Assembly (NCBI GenBank): GCA_020062665.1
Contig: JAGUVW010000003.1
Location: forward strand, 62,001-126,000
Direction of reading: 5' to 3'
Length of the DNA stretch: 64,000 nucleotides
Source of the DNA: Pseudomonadales bacterium
GTDB taxonomy: Bacteria > Pseudomonadota > Gammaproteobacteria > Pseudomonadales > Ketobacteraceae
Position 1 is the first letter of the stretch; the number at the start of each line of letters is the position of its first letter. Below are positions 25,570 through 34,376 of the stretch, piece after piece. Position numbers and translations under genes: made by a program. A model generated the notes under the pieces. It saw nothing but the letters and a program-made list of their open reading frames with translations, was not told the origin of the DNA and did not search any database.

Positions 25570-26802
25570 ATGAGCAGCAACACATCCCTCGACAAAAGCA
25601 AGATCCGCGTCCTCCTGCTGGAAGGCGTGCACCAGTCCGCCGTCGACAATTTCAAGCGGGCAGGCTACTCCAACATCGAATACATCAAGACTGCCCTGGC
25701 CGGCGACGAACTCAAAGCAAAAATCGCTGACGCCCATTTCGTGGGCATCCGCTCCCGCACCCAGCTCACCGAAGACGTGTTCGCTGCCGCCCAGAAACTG
25801 ATTGCGGTGGGCTGCTTCTGCATCGGCACCAACCAGGTCAATCTGAATGCTGCGCTGGAGCGCGGGATTCCTGTGTTCAACGCGCCGTTCTCCAACACCC
25901 GCTCGGTGGCGGAACTGGTGCTGGCCGAAGCCATCCTGCTGCTGCGCCGCATCCCCGAGAAAAACGCCGACTGCCACCGTGGCGGCTGGAGCAAGGACGC
26001 CAGCAACAGCTTCGAAATCCGTGGCAAGACGCTGGGCATCATCGGCTACGGCAATATCGGTTCCCAGCTCAGCGTGCTGGCCGAAGGCCTGGGCATGAAG
26101 GTGCGCTTCTATGACGTGGTAACCAAGCTGCCCCTGGGCAATGCATCGCAAACCAACACCCTGGACGAACTGCTGGCCGAATCCGACATCGTGTCCCTGC
26201 ACGTGCCCGAAACCGCCGCCACCAAATACATGTTCGGCAAGGAGCAGCTGGCCAAGATGAAGCCGCTGTCGATCCTGATCAACGCTTCCCGCGGCACCGT
26301 GGTGGATATCGACGCGCTGGCACAGGCCCTGGGTGAAAAACGCCTGCTGGGCGCCGCCATCGATGTGTTCCCGGTGGAACCGAAATCCAACGACGAGGAA
26401 TTCATGTCACCGCTGCGGGAATTCGACAACGTGATCCTGACCCCGCACATCGGCGGCAGCACGCTGGAAGCGCAGCAGAACATCGGTTTTGAAGTGTCCG
26501 AGAAGTTCATCAAGTACAGCGACAACGGCTCCACCATCACCGCCGTAAACTTCCCCGAGGTGGCGCTGCCGCTGCATGGCAATGTGCACCGTCTGCTGCA
26601 CATCCACCACAACGTGCCGGGCATGATGTCCAAGATCAACAAGATCTTCTCGGACAACAACATCAACATCTGCGGCCAGTACCTGCAGACCAACGACAAG
26701 ATCGGCTATGTGGTGATTGACGTGGACAAGGCCTCCAGCGAACTGGCACTGGAAAAGGTACGCGAAGTGGAAGGCACCATCCGCGCCCGCATTTTGTTCT
26801 GA
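25570..26802 (+). CDS. serA: D-3-phosphoglycerate dehydrogenase SerA
   Basis: First enzyme of serine synthesis (3-phosphoglycerate to phosphohydroxypyruvate, NAD-linked). 410 residues, the E. coli-type length. The NAD site reads LGIIGYGNIGSQL (residues about 156-168), with the substrate-binding NTRSVAELVLAE, INASRGTVVD and active-site region TPHIGGSTLEAQQNIG. A C-terminal ACT domain (about residues 335-410) indicates allosteric serine feedback. A strong terminator follows. Like other SerA it may also reduce 2-oxoglutarate, and its neighbour encodes the matching dehydrogenase. Confidence 0.96.
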   Translation: MSSNTSLDKSKIRVLLLEGVHQSAVDNFKRAGYSNIEYIKTALAGDELKAKIADAHFVGIRSRTQLTEDVFAAAQKLIAVGCFCIGTNQVNLNAALERGIPVFNAPFSNTRSVAELVLAEAILLLRRIPEKNADCHRGGWSKDASNSFEIRGKTLGIIGYGNIGSQLSVLAEGLGMKVRFYDVVTKLPLGNASQTNTLDELLAESDIVSLHVPETAATKYMFGKEQLAKMKPLSILINASRGTVVDIDALAQALGEKRLLGAAIDVFPVEPKSNDEEFMSPLREFDNVILTPHIGGSTLEAQQNIGFEVSEKFIKYSDNGSTITAVNFPEVALPLHGNVHRLLHIHHNVPGMMSKINKIFSDNNINICGQYLQTNDKIGYVVIDVDKASSELALEKVREVEGTIRARILF

Positions 26803-26832
26803 TTCACCACTGCCAGCTCAGCCTGCGAAAAG

Positions 26833-26858
26833 CCCGCCGCAACCCGGCGGGTTTTTTT
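26833..26858 (+). terminator. Rho-independent terminator after serA
   Basis: CCCGCCG at 26833-26839 pairs with CGGCGGG at 26845-26851, followed by seven T residues. A textbook intrinsic terminator 30 bases past the serA stop. Confidence 0.93.
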
Positions 26859-26955
26859 GTTTTGGGCCGGCTGAAACCGGATCCACACTCATGGCTTCAC
26901 CCCCTCTCCGCCCGCATCTCAGCTGCATGCCCCACCGCACGGCAACACCCCAGAC

Positions 26956-27005
26956 TTGACATTAACTTACTCAGTGGTAACTTATTCATAGTTACTACTG
27001 AGTAA
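26956..27005. promoter_or_regulatory. Promoter element and large operator before the fatty acyl-CoA reductase
   Basis: TTGACA at 26956-26961 is a consensus -35. Directly after it, TTACTCAGTGGTAACT (26967-26982) and AGTTACTACTGAGTAA (26990-27005) form a 16-bp inverted repeat with one mismatch around a seven-base spacer. The repeat would cover the -10 region and start site. The size and dyad symmetry are typical of a TetR- or FadR-type repressor site. The binding protein is not in this window. Confidence 0.65.
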
Positions 27006-27065
27006 CAATGCTGTCATCCGGGCTTTCCTCCGCCCGGCCCCTGTACCGACAAGAGGCTTCACACC

Positions 27066-28982
27066 ATGGCTGCACTGATCACCGGTGGCACCGGCTTTAT
27101 CGGCAAACGTCTGATCGACCGCCTGCTGGCGCGGGGCGAAACCGTGCTGGTGCTGACCCGGCCAGCCTCCCTGCCGGCACTGCGCACCCTGATCGACACC
27201 CGCTGGCCCGAGCAGGCGCACCTGATCGAGCCGCTGATCGGGGATATCTGCCTGCCCCTGGCGGGCATCGCCCCGGACACCTTGCCCGCACTGCGCGGCC
27301 GGGTGGAGCGGGTTTATCATCTGGCCGCCCTCTATGATCTCAACATGAGCGACACCGACGCCGACCGCATCAACGTGGCAGGCACCCGCCATGTGGTGGC
27401 GCTCTGCAACGCGCTGAACTGTACCCTGCATCATGTCAGCTCCATCGCCGTTACCGGCGGCGAGATTCGCGGCACGTTTCGCGAGACCCAGTTCGACGAA
27501 GGCCAGCGCCCGACTCACCCCTACTACCGCACCAAGTTCGAGTCCGAGGCCGTGGTGCGCCAGGAAGCGCAGGTGCCGTTCCGCATCTACCGGCCCGGCA
27601 TCGTGGTGGGGGATTCCCGCAGCGGCCAGATCGACAAAACCGACGGCCCCTACTACCTGTTCCCCCTGCTGGTGATGCTGCGGAACCTGCTGCCGCGCTG
27701 GTTGCCGCTGATCGGGCTGAACGCCGGGCGGATGAATCTGGTGCCAGTGGATTACGTGGCCACGGCGCTGGATGCGATTTCCCACCAGCCGGATCTACCC
27801 CACGACACCTTTCATCTGACCGCGCCGCAGGATCTAAACACCTGCGACGTGATGAACCTGTTTGCGCAGCCGGCGGGCAGTCCGCGTTTTGTCGCGCTGC
27901 TGCCGGAATCCCTGTCGCGCCGGCTGATCCGCGTGTTTTCCCGCAGCCTGGAGCACTCCGCCTACGGCCGCAGCGCACGCCAGACCTTTCTGCAGAAAAC
28001 CGGCTTGCCGCCCACCGCCTTCAATGTGCTGGACTGGCACACCGGCTTCGACGCCCGTCACACCGAAGCCGTGCTGAAACCGCTGGGCTTCACCTGCCCT
28101 GATCCGCGCGATTATGCCGCAACACTTTGGCAGTATTGGGAGCAGCACAACCTGCCGACGAGCTCGCGGCGCTGGCCACGCCAACGGAAATGGACGCCGC
28201 AGATCAAGGGCAAACGCATTCTGGTGACCGGCGCCAGCAGCGGCATCGGGCGGGCACTGGCGATCCGGCTCGCGCAACTGGGAGCGAGTGTGCTGCTGGT
28301 GGCGCGCTCGCAGGAAAAACTCGCGGAACTGGTGCGCGAGATTCGTCTGAACGGCGGCGACGCCCGCGCCTATCCCTGCGATCTCACCCTGGACAGCGAC
28401 GTGCAGGCACTGATCGCGCAACTGGAGCAGGAGCCACCCATCGACGTGCTGGTGAACAACGCTGGTCGCAGCATCCGCCGCTCGCTGGCGCGCTCCTTCG
28501 ACCGTCTGCACGATTTTGAACGCACCATGCAGCTGAATTATTTCGGCGCCCTGCGCATCACACTGGGCCTGCTGCCGCGCATGCAGGCGGAGCGCAACGG
28601 CCACGTGATTCATGTGTCGAGCGTCGGCGTGCCGGTGCATTCACCGCGTTTTTCCGCCTATCTGGCCAGCAAGGCGGCGTTCGATGAATTCAGTCGTGTT
28701 GCCGCCGGTGAACTGCGTCAGGACAACATCCATTTCTCGATCATCTACATGCCACTGGTGCGCACATCGATGATCGCGCCCACCGAAAGCTACCAGCACA
28801 CGCCCGCGCTGGCACCGGAAGCCGCGGCGGAACTGATCGTGCGCGCGATCCGCCGCCGCCCCGCCCGCTGGATGAATGGCTTTTCCCGCGCCATGCAGTT
28901 GTTGCACGGGCTCGCACCGCGCCTGGGCGTGCGCGCGCTCAATCTCGGTTACCGCTACACCCCCGGCTCCGGCCGCTCCTGA
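27066..28982 (+). CDS. Alcohol-forming fatty acyl-CoA reductase (two fused SDR domains)
   Basis: A 638-residue protein with two reductase modules. The N-terminal half (about 1-360) is an extended SDR with ALITGGTGFIGKRLI and the YxxxK catalytic pair in HPYYRTKFESE. The C-terminal half (about 375-638) is a classical SDR with RILVTGASSGIGRAL, VNNAGRSIRRSLARSFDRLH and a YLASK active site. This architecture, and the near-identical NNAGRSIRRSL...FDRxHDFERTMQLNYFG segment, match the 661-residue Marinobacter acyl-CoA reductase that takes acyl-CoA to fatty alcohol in two steps for wax-ester synthesis. Specificity is inferred from this similarity. It is behind a strong operator and ahead of a lipoprotein gene. 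Confidence 0.93.
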   Translation: MAALITGGTGFIGKRLIDRLLARGETVLVLTRPASLPALRTLIDTRWPEQAHLIEPLIGDICLPLAGIAPDTLPALRGRVERVYHLAALYDLNMSDTDADRINVAGTRHVVALCNALNCTLHHVSSIAVTGGEIRGTFRETQFDEGQRPTHPYYRTKFESEAVVRQEAQVPFRIYRPGIVVGDSRSGQIDKTDGPYYLFPLLVMLRNLLPRWLPLIGLNAGRMNLVPVDYVATALDAISHQPDLPHDTFHLTAPQDLNTCDVMNLFAQPAGSPRFVALLPESLSRRLIRVFSRSLEHSAYGRSARQTFLQKTGLPPTAFNVLDWHTGFDARHTEAVLKPLGFTCPDPRDYAATLWQYWEQHNLPTSSRRWPRQRKWTPQIKGKRILVTGASSGIGRALAIRLAQLGASVLLVARSQEKLAELVREIRLNGGDARAYPCDLTLDSDVQALIAQLEQEPPIDVLVNNAGRSIRRSLARSFDRLHDFERTMQLNYFGALRITLGLLPRMQAERNGHVIHVSSVGVPVHSPRFSAYLASKAAFDEFSRVAAGELRQDNIHFSIIYMPLVRTSMIAPTESYQHTPALAPEAAAELIVRAIRRRPARWMNGFSRAMQLLHGLAPRLGVRALNLGYRYTPGSGRS

Positions 28983-29012
28983 ATCTTCCACCACAACAAA
29001 AAGGACAGGCAT

Positions 29013-29417
29013 ATGCTCAGCAAACTCACGCTCACCCTCGTCATTCTGCTCGCCCTTCTGCTGCAGGGCTGCATTTCCTTCAACAGCCTGGCGGACGCGA
29101 AAAACGCCAAGGGCAGTGGCCTGGCAAAAGAATACAGCGCCAACCGCGACGCCGTGTGGCAGCAGACCCTGGCCATCGTTTCGGCCTCGGATCTGAAGCT
29201 GGTGAACGCCGACGCCAGCAACGGCCTGATTCTGGCGCAGCAGCCGGTGTCGCCGCTCAGCCTCACCGTGGGCCAGAATGTCGCGATCTACGTGAGCGAG
29301 AATTTCGGCCGCACCCGTGTGGAAGTCATCAGCCGCAAGGCCATCGGCAACATCGAGTTCACCTCGCGCGACTGGGAGGAATATATTATCGAGCAGCTCG
29401 ACGACAAGCTGATCTGA
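29013..29417 (+). CDS. Small lipoprotein, 134 aa
   Basis: Signal peptide with lipobox LLLQGC (Cys20), followed by Ile-Ser, then a mature domain of about 110 residues that alternates strands and helices (SANRDAVWQQTLAIVSASDL, RTRVEVISRKAIG). This resembles the small repeated domain of BamC/NlpB-like lipoproteins, by eye only. It starts 31 bases after the reductase and is followed by a small membrane protein at 22 bases, so all three likely share a transcript. Confidence 0.8.
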   Translation: MLSKLTLTLVILLALLLQGCISFNSLADAKNAKGSGLAKEYSANRDAVWQQTLAIVSASDLKLVNADASNGLILAQQPVSPLSLTVGQNVAIYVSENFGRTRVEVISRKAIGNIEFTSRDWEEYIIEQLDDKLI

Positions 29418-29438
29418 CCCCCACAGGAAACCCGCCCC

Positions 29439-29780
29439 ATGCAATGGCTGCTGGACGTCATCACCCTGCGTTTTTTCATCACGCCCTACGTGATTCTGCT
29501 GATCTACTGGTTCGGGGCGCTGGTGGTGCCGCTGGCCGGCTGGCTGTTGTGGCGCTGGCTGCTGGGCAAGTTGCGGCAGCAGGAACTGGCAGCCAGCGGC
29601 CTGGACAAGCTCGGCGCCACCGTGAACCGGGTGGACCAGACCGGCAACCTGCGCTGGCTGTTCTGGGGCGGTTTCCTGCTGGTATTCCTGCTGCTGGAAT
29701 TGCTGTGGCGGATGCTGTTCGAATTCCTCATCGCCTATTTCCACATCCACCAAGCACTGATGCAGCTGTCGCGGCCATGA
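29439..29780 (+). CDS. Small inner-membrane protein, DUF4282-like
   Basis: A 113-residue protein with two or three hydrophobic segments, at about residues 13-38 (ITPYVILLIYWFGALVVPL) and 75-98 (WLFWGGFLLVFLLLELLW), separated by a Lys/Arg/Gln-rich loop. The N-terminal FITPYVILLIYW pattern resembles DUF4282 proteins. The AGGAAA site precedes the ATG. The function is unknown. Confidence 0.75.
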   Translation: MQWLLDVITLRFFITPYVILLIYWFGALVVPLAGWLLWRWLLGKLRQQELAASGLDKLGATVNRVDQTGNLRWLFWGGFLLVFLLLELLWRMLFEFLIAYFHIHQALMQLSRP

Positions 29781-29861
29781 ACAAAACGTGACCGTTCCCT
29801 GCTTGCGTTCACAGAACTGCAATACTAGAGTGGATTTTTCCCTTGCCCGGCCACTCCTGTC

Positions 29862-31211
29862 ATGCAGTCGCGTTCCGCGTACCTCCACAATCTGAAAACC
29901 CTGTCCGACCGGCTGATCGCGATCCAGCAACCCATTCGCATTCTCGACAGCATCAAGTGGCCGGCCCAGTGGCGGCAGGAATTTTTCGACAGCGGCATGA
30001 AAGTGCTGCCGAAGGCGGATCAGGCCTACTACCAGTCCATCCCCCTCAACTTCGACCCGGACACCAAGCAGGCGGAACTGACCGACCTGCGCCAGGACAT
30101 CATCCGCAAACTGGGGAAAAAGGACGACCTGGGCCGCATCCTGCTGGCCACCACCGACCAGTACCTGAAAGTGCTCGACCTGCTGCGCTCGCGGGGCACC
30201 AAGGCCTTCGGAGAGGTCAGCCGTGAACTGTATGGCTCCGCCAGTCATCACCTGTCCGGCGACAAACGTACGCTGGTGGAAGTGGGCGAGCAGCTGTGCG
30301 CGATTTTTTCCCATCCCGCCGCCTCCCACATCGCCTTCGCCCAGCCGAAAATCCATGACGCGGAAACAGCCGTGAAACTCCTCCAGCAGCGGCTGGCGAA
30401 GTATTTTCCCGACGGCGCACTGCAGGTGAAACTGTCTGACGGTATCGTGTCCGATGCCGCGGCCGGGGGCGACAGCATCAAGATGAACGCGCGCTCGCAG
30501 TTCTCCGAACGGGATCTGCAGGTGCTGGAAGTGCACGAGGGCTGGGTGCACGTGGGCACCACCCTGAACGGCCGCCGCCAGCCCTATGCCAGCTGGCTCA
30601 GCGTTGGTTCGCCACGCATCGCCGCCATCCAGGAGGGCCTCGCCCTGCTGCTGGAAACGCTCACCTTCAGTTCCTTTCCCCATCGCGCGCGCCGGGTCAG
30701 TGACCGCGTCACGGCCATCCACTTGGCGGAACAGGGCGCGGATTTCATCGAGGTGTTCCGTTCCCTCACCAGTCGCGGCGTATCCGAATCGGATGCCTAC
30801 ACCCTCACCCAGCGGGTGTTTCGCGGCGGCCTGTGCGCAGGCGGCGCGGCCTTCACCAAGGATCTGGCCTACGTCAAAGGCTTTGTCGAGAACGTGAATT
30901 TCATCCGCAGCGCCATTGCCGCCGGCCTGCCGGAACTGATCCCCATGCTGTTCGTGGGCAAGATCACCCTCGACGACATTCCCGTGCTGTACGAACGCTA
31001 TCTGGAAGGCATCATCGAGCCGCCACGCTACCTGCCGGACATCTTCCGTGACATGAACGGACTGTACGTGTGGTTCGGGTTTTCCAACGGCATGGCGCTG
31101 GTGGACATGAAACGGGTGCAGAAACACTTCCTGAAAACCTTCGCCAGCATCCGCCCCGTGTGTCCGATTGAAATGGCCCCCAAGGCACCCGTATCCTCCG
31201 AACCGGGCTGA
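29862..31211 (+). CDS. DUF1704 (QEGLA-motif, flavohemoglobin expression-modulating) protein
   Basis: A 449-residue protein of the family with the QEGLA motif, related to the eukaryotic MATCAP/KIAA0895L metallo-carboxypeptidases. The predicted zinc site is present: HEGWVH (His, Glu and His of an HExxxH-type helix) and a downstream glutamate in IQEGLALLLE. Bacterial members have been described as modulating flavohemoglobin expression, but their peptidase activity is an inference from the fold. No signal peptide. It follows the small membrane gene by 81 bases and precedes an FNR-type regulator. Confidence 0.88.
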   Translation: MQSRSAYLHNLKTLSDRLIAIQQPIRILDSIKWPAQWRQEFFDSGMKVLPKADQAYYQSIPLNFDPDTKQAELTDLRQDIIRKLGKKDDLGRILLATTDQYLKVLDLLRSRGTKAFGEVSRELYGSASHHLSGDKRTLVEVGEQLCAIFSHPAASHIAFAQPKIHDAETAVKLLQQRLAKYFPDGALQVKLSDGIVSDAAAGGDSIKMNARSQFSERDLQVLEVHEGWVHVGTTLNGRRQPYASWLSVGSPRIAAIQEGLALLLETLTFSSFPHRARRVSDRVTAIHLAEQGADFIEVFRSLTSRGVSESDAYTLTQRVFRGGLCAGGAAFTKDLAYVKGFVENVNFIRSAIAAGLPELIPMLFVGKITLDDIPVLYERYLEGIIEPPRYLPDIFRDMNGLYVWFGFSNGMALVDMKRVQKHFLKTFASIRPVCPIEMAPKAPVSSEPG

Positions 31212-31290
31212 GAACTGGCAACCTTGCAGTCCTTTGCTAGCATTGTCTGAAGTCATCGGGAATTGACCATTACCCAAAAGGGAATCGGAC

Positions 31291-32040
31291 ATGGACTCTG
31301 CCATTGCACTTTCGCTTTCCACCCATTGCCCGCAGTGTGCCCTCAAAAACCGTTGTCTGCCCCAGCATCTGGACGCTACCGCGCTGCTGCGTTTCGACGC
31401 CATCGTCCAGCGCAGCCGGCCCTTGCGTCAGGGCGCCCACTGTTTCAACGCCGGCGATCCGTTTCGCTCGATCTATGTGGTGCGCCAGGGCGCCATCAAA
31501 ACCTACAGCATGACTGAAGAAGGCGAGGAACAGGTGACCGGCTTCTATCTGGCCGGTGACTGTTTCGGCTTCGACGGTATTCACATCCAGCGTCACACCA
31601 ATTCCGCCAAGGCACTGGAGCGGTCGCACCTGTGCGAGATTCCGTTCGAACAACTCGAACAGCTTTGCAGCGCCATTCCGCATCTGCAGCACTACGCATT
31701 CCAGCTGGCCAGTCACCAGATCGTGCTGGAACAGAAGCGCATGCAGCTGATGGGGAAACGCGCCGCCGATGCGCGGGTGGCCTACCTGTTGCTGGACTAT
31801 ATCCAGCGCGCCACCCACGGCAATCCCCAGGGTGAAATCCTGTTGCCCATGAGCCGCTACGATATCGCCAACTATCTGGGCCTGAGCGTGGAAACCGTGA
31901 GCCGGATTCTGTCGCGACTGCTGGCACAGGGCATCATCGATCTGCAGGGCCGGCGGGTGAAACTGCTGTCACTGGCAGGCCTGCGTGCCCAGGCGCACAT
32001 GGACACGGCAGCGCCGGTGCGCCTGCTTTTCCCCGGATAA
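31291..32040 (+). CDS. fnr: FNR-family oxygen-responsive transcription regulator
   Basis: A 249-residue CRP/FNR regulator. The four cysteines needed for the [4Fe-4S] sensor are all present: Cys13, Cys16 and Cys22 in HCPQCALKNRC, plus Cys115 in RSHLCEIPFE. The cyclic-nucleotide-like beta-barrel occupies residues ~25-140 and a C-terminal HTH reads SRYDIANYLGLSVETVSRIL. The ETVSR recognition residues match FNR, so it should bind TTGAT-N4-ATCAA sites. It probably switches gene expression under oxygen limitation (Anr-type in pseudomonads). Confidence 0.93.
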   Translation: MDSAIALSLSTHCPQCALKNRCLPQHLDATALLRFDAIVQRSRPLRQGAHCFNAGDPFRSIYVVRQGAIKTYSMTEEGEEQVTGFYLAGDCFGFDGIHIQRHTNSAKALERSHLCEIPFEQLEQLCSAIPHLQHYAFQLASHQIVLEQKRMQLMGKRAADARVAYLLLDYIQRATHGNPQGEILLPMSRYDIANYLGLSVETVSRILSRLLAQGIIDLQGRRVKLLSLAGLRAQAHMDTAAPVRLLFPG

Positions 32041-32054
32041 ATTCCTTACAAATT

Positions 32055-32097
32055 AGTGTGCGCCGCGGTGGCATTGGCTGCAGCCTTGGCGCACACT
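32055..32097. repeat. 10-bp inverted repeat between the FNR and pyruvate kinase genes
   Basis: AGTGTGCGCC at 32055-32064 pairs with GGCGCACACT at 32088-32097 across a 23-base loop. No U-tract follows. It could be a weak terminator of the FNR gene or an operator for pyk. Confidence 0.45.
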
Positions 32098-32146
32098 TGC
32101 CTGCATCGATTTCCGCTGTCTTTTCGACGTTGTTCCGGAGTGTTGC

Positions 32147-33574
32147 ATGCGTCGCACCAAAATCGTGGCCACGCTTGGCCCTGCCACCGACGATCCCGCC
32201 GTACTCGAATCCCTGCTGCTGGCAGGTGCCAATGTGGTGCGGCTGAATTTTTCCCACGGTACCGCCACCGATCACCGCAAACGCGCCGATCAGGTGCGTG
32301 CACTGGCGGCGAAGCACGATCTGTCCATCGCCATTCTGGCCGATCTGCAAGGCCCGAAAATCCGCGTCGGCAAATTCGCCGATGGCAAAGTCCTGCTGAA
32401 AAAAGGTCAGCCGTTTCTGCTGGACGCCCAGCGCACCGAGCCGGGCAACGGCGACTGCTGTGGCATCGACTACAAGGATCTGCCCGCCGACTGTGAGCCG
32501 GGCGACATCCTGCTGCTGAACGACGGCGCCATCGAACTGGAAGTGCAGACCGTGGATGGCCCCCGCGTGTCCACGGTGGTGCGCCTGGGTGGCGTGCTGT
32601 CCAATCACAAGGGCATCAACAAGAAGGGTGGTGGACTGTCGGCACCGGCCCTGACTGACAAGGATCGCGCCGATATTCTCACCGCCGCCGGCCTGAATGT
32701 GGATTATGTGGCGGTGTCGTTTCCCAAGCACGCCGCCGACATGGAACTGGCCCGCCATCTGCTGAAGGAAGCCGGTTCCAGTGCGCGTCTGGTGGCCAAG
32801 GTCGAGCGCGCCGAAGCCATCGAAGCGGCTACTCTGGACAAACTGATTCTGGCCAGCGACGCAGTGATGGTGGCGCGGGGCGATCTGGGCGTGGAAATCG
32901 GCGACGCGGAACTGATCGGCGTGCAGAAACACATCATCCGCCGCGCCCGCCATCTCAATCGCCTGGTGATCGTGGCCACCCAGATGATGGAATCCATGAT
33001 CACCAATCTGGTGCCCACCCGCGCCGAAGTGTTCGACGTGGCCAACGCGGTGCTCGACAGCACTGACGCGGTGATGCTGTCGGCGGAAACTGCGTCCGGC
33101 GCCAACCCCATCGCCGTGGTGGAACACATGGCGCGCATCTGCGAAGGCGCGGAAAAGCATCCCGACACCCGCCGCTCCCGCCACCGCAACGACGACATCT
33201 TTGCCAGCACCGACGAATCCATTGCCATGGCGGCCATGTACACCGCCAATCATTTTCCCGGCATCAAGGCCATCATCGCGCTGACGGAATCCGGCAACAC
33301 GCCGCTGTGGATGTCACGCATCCGCTCCGCGCTGCCGATCTTCGCCCTCACCCGTCACGCGGCCACCCGCACCCGCATGGCGCTGTGTCGCGGTGTCGAG
33401 GCCCTGCATTTCGATCCCACCCAGTATCCCTACGACGAAGTCAACGCCGCTGCCCTCGCCCTGCTCAAGGACAAGGGGCGGGTGCAGACGGGGGATCTGG
33501 TGATTCTGAGCAAGGGCGCGCGGATGGGCGTGCACGGACAGACCAACGCGATGATCATCCTGCAGGTGCCGTGA
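32147..33574 (+). CDS. pyk: Pyruvate kinase
   Basis: Converts phosphoenolpyruvate plus ADP to pyruvate plus ATP. 475 residues, the usual bacterial PykA length. Landmarks: [12 protein letters not shown] at the start, [17 protein letters not shown] (substrate/K+ site), [10 protein letters not shown] (catalytic Lys and Glu), [18 protein letters not shown], and the MLSAETASG loop. A GGAG site lies six bases before the ATG. It is separate from the pgk-fba cluster of this genome. A second, atypical pyruvate-kinase-like protein lies at 60127-62022. Confidence 0.96.
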   Translation: MRRTKIVATLGPATDDPAVLESLLLAGANVVRLNFSHGTATDHRKRADQVRALAAKHDLSIAILADLQGPKIRVGKFADGKVLLKKGQPFLLDAQRTEPGNGDCCGIDYKDLPADCEPGDILLLNDGAIELEVQTVDGPRVSTVVRLGGVLSNHKGINKKGGGLSAPALTDKDRADILTAAGLNVDYVAVSFPKHAADMELARHLLKEAGSSARLVAKVERAEAIEAATLDKLILASDAVMVARGDLGVEIGDAELIGVQKHIIRRARHLNRLVIVATQMMESMITNLVPTRAEVFDVANAVLDSTDAVMLSAETASGANPIAVVEHMARICEGAEKHPDTRRSRHRNDDIFASTDESIAMAAMYTANHFPGIKAIIALTESGNTPLWMSRIRSALPIFALTRHAATRTRMALCRGVEALHFDPTQYPYDEVNAAALALLKDKGRVQTGDLVILSKGARMGVHGQTNAMIILQVP

Positions 33575-33593
33575 AAGCCGGTTGCGCCTCCGG

Positions 33594-34274
33594 TTACTCC
33601 AGCGGCGCGTCACTGGCGCGGAAGAACAGCACGCAGCCTTCCTGCACCATCTCGACGTTCTCGTACAGTTCACCCAGCACCTGTTGCAGATCGTCCTGGG
33701 TGTCCTCGCGGTTGTGGAAGACGCCGGCCTGGTTGTAGCGGTCGAACAGAAAGCGCGCCGGCGCGTGACGGGCACCGCCCTGGTAAATGGCCGTGGAGCC
33801 AAACACCAGTCCACCGGGCGCCAGCACGTCCTTGATGTGCTTGAACACCACGCCCTTTTCCCGGAAGGAACCGGGCACGCAGTGCAGCAGAAAGTTCAGC
33901 CCCACCGACAGGAAGCGCGGGTTGTCCATGACGAACGGCTTGAGCATGTCACCCTGCACCTTGCGCACCGGCAGCGGCCGCAACGCCTTTTCCGCCGCCA
34001 GCAGACAGTTGGGATTCAGATCCATCAGCGTCACCCGTTCCAGCAGTTGCTGGCGCAGGCAGTGCTTGAGCAACGAACCGGAACCCACCCCGATGTCCAG
34101 GTGATGTTCAGAAACGTTCAATTCGTAGAAGGTGCGGAATTCCCCCGGCGGACAGCGCATCACCCGCACCGCAAAGCCATACACCCACCAGTCGTAAAAG
34201 GGCAGAAACAGTGGGGTGTACACCGCCGCTCCCTGCCGCACCTGCCGTTCCAGTTCCGCCTCATCCGTTCCCAT
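33594..34274 (-). CDS. Class I SAM-dependent methyltransferase
   Basis: A 226-residue methyltransferase with the motif I glycine loop LDIGVGSGSLLKHCL, and VTLMDLNPNCLLAAEKAL as the acidic end of strand 2. N-terminal RQGAAVYTPLFLPFYDWWV contacts are typical of small-molecule methyltransferases. The substrate is unknown. AAGGAG precedes the start. It is convergent with pyk (19-base gap). Confidence 0.88.
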   Translation of the reverse strand: MGTDEAELERQVRQGAAVYTPLFLPFYDWWVYGFAVRVMRCPPGEFRTFYELNVSEHHLDIGVGSGSLLKHCLRQQLLERVTLMDLNPNCLLAAEKALRPLPVRKVQGDMLKPFVMDNPRFLSVGLNFLLHCVPGSFREKGVVFKHIKDVLAPGGLVFGSTAIYQGGARHAPARFLFDRYNQAGVFHNREDTQDDLQQVLGELYENVEMVQEGCVLFFRASDAPLE

Positions 34275-34376
34275 GAACCTGCTCCTTCATCGCCTGTTTT
34301 TATTGGAATCTTTACAACAACTGATTTCTACATACGCCATGACCGCTGGTGTCATGGCGGGGTTCATGCCTGATGC

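Noticed and set aside
31255-31290. Possible FNR box upstream of the FNR-type gene (TTGACCATTACCCAA)
   Set aside because: The right half does not match ATCAA and the spacing is off by one.
28641-31403. A 920-codon open frame on the minus strand
   Set aside because: It runs antisense through the acyl-CoA reductase end, two small genes and the QEGLA gene, all of which have clear homologues, ribosome-binding sites and lipobox or catalytic motifs. The frame is a by-product of high-GC codon use; its His/Gln-rich translation resembles no protein.
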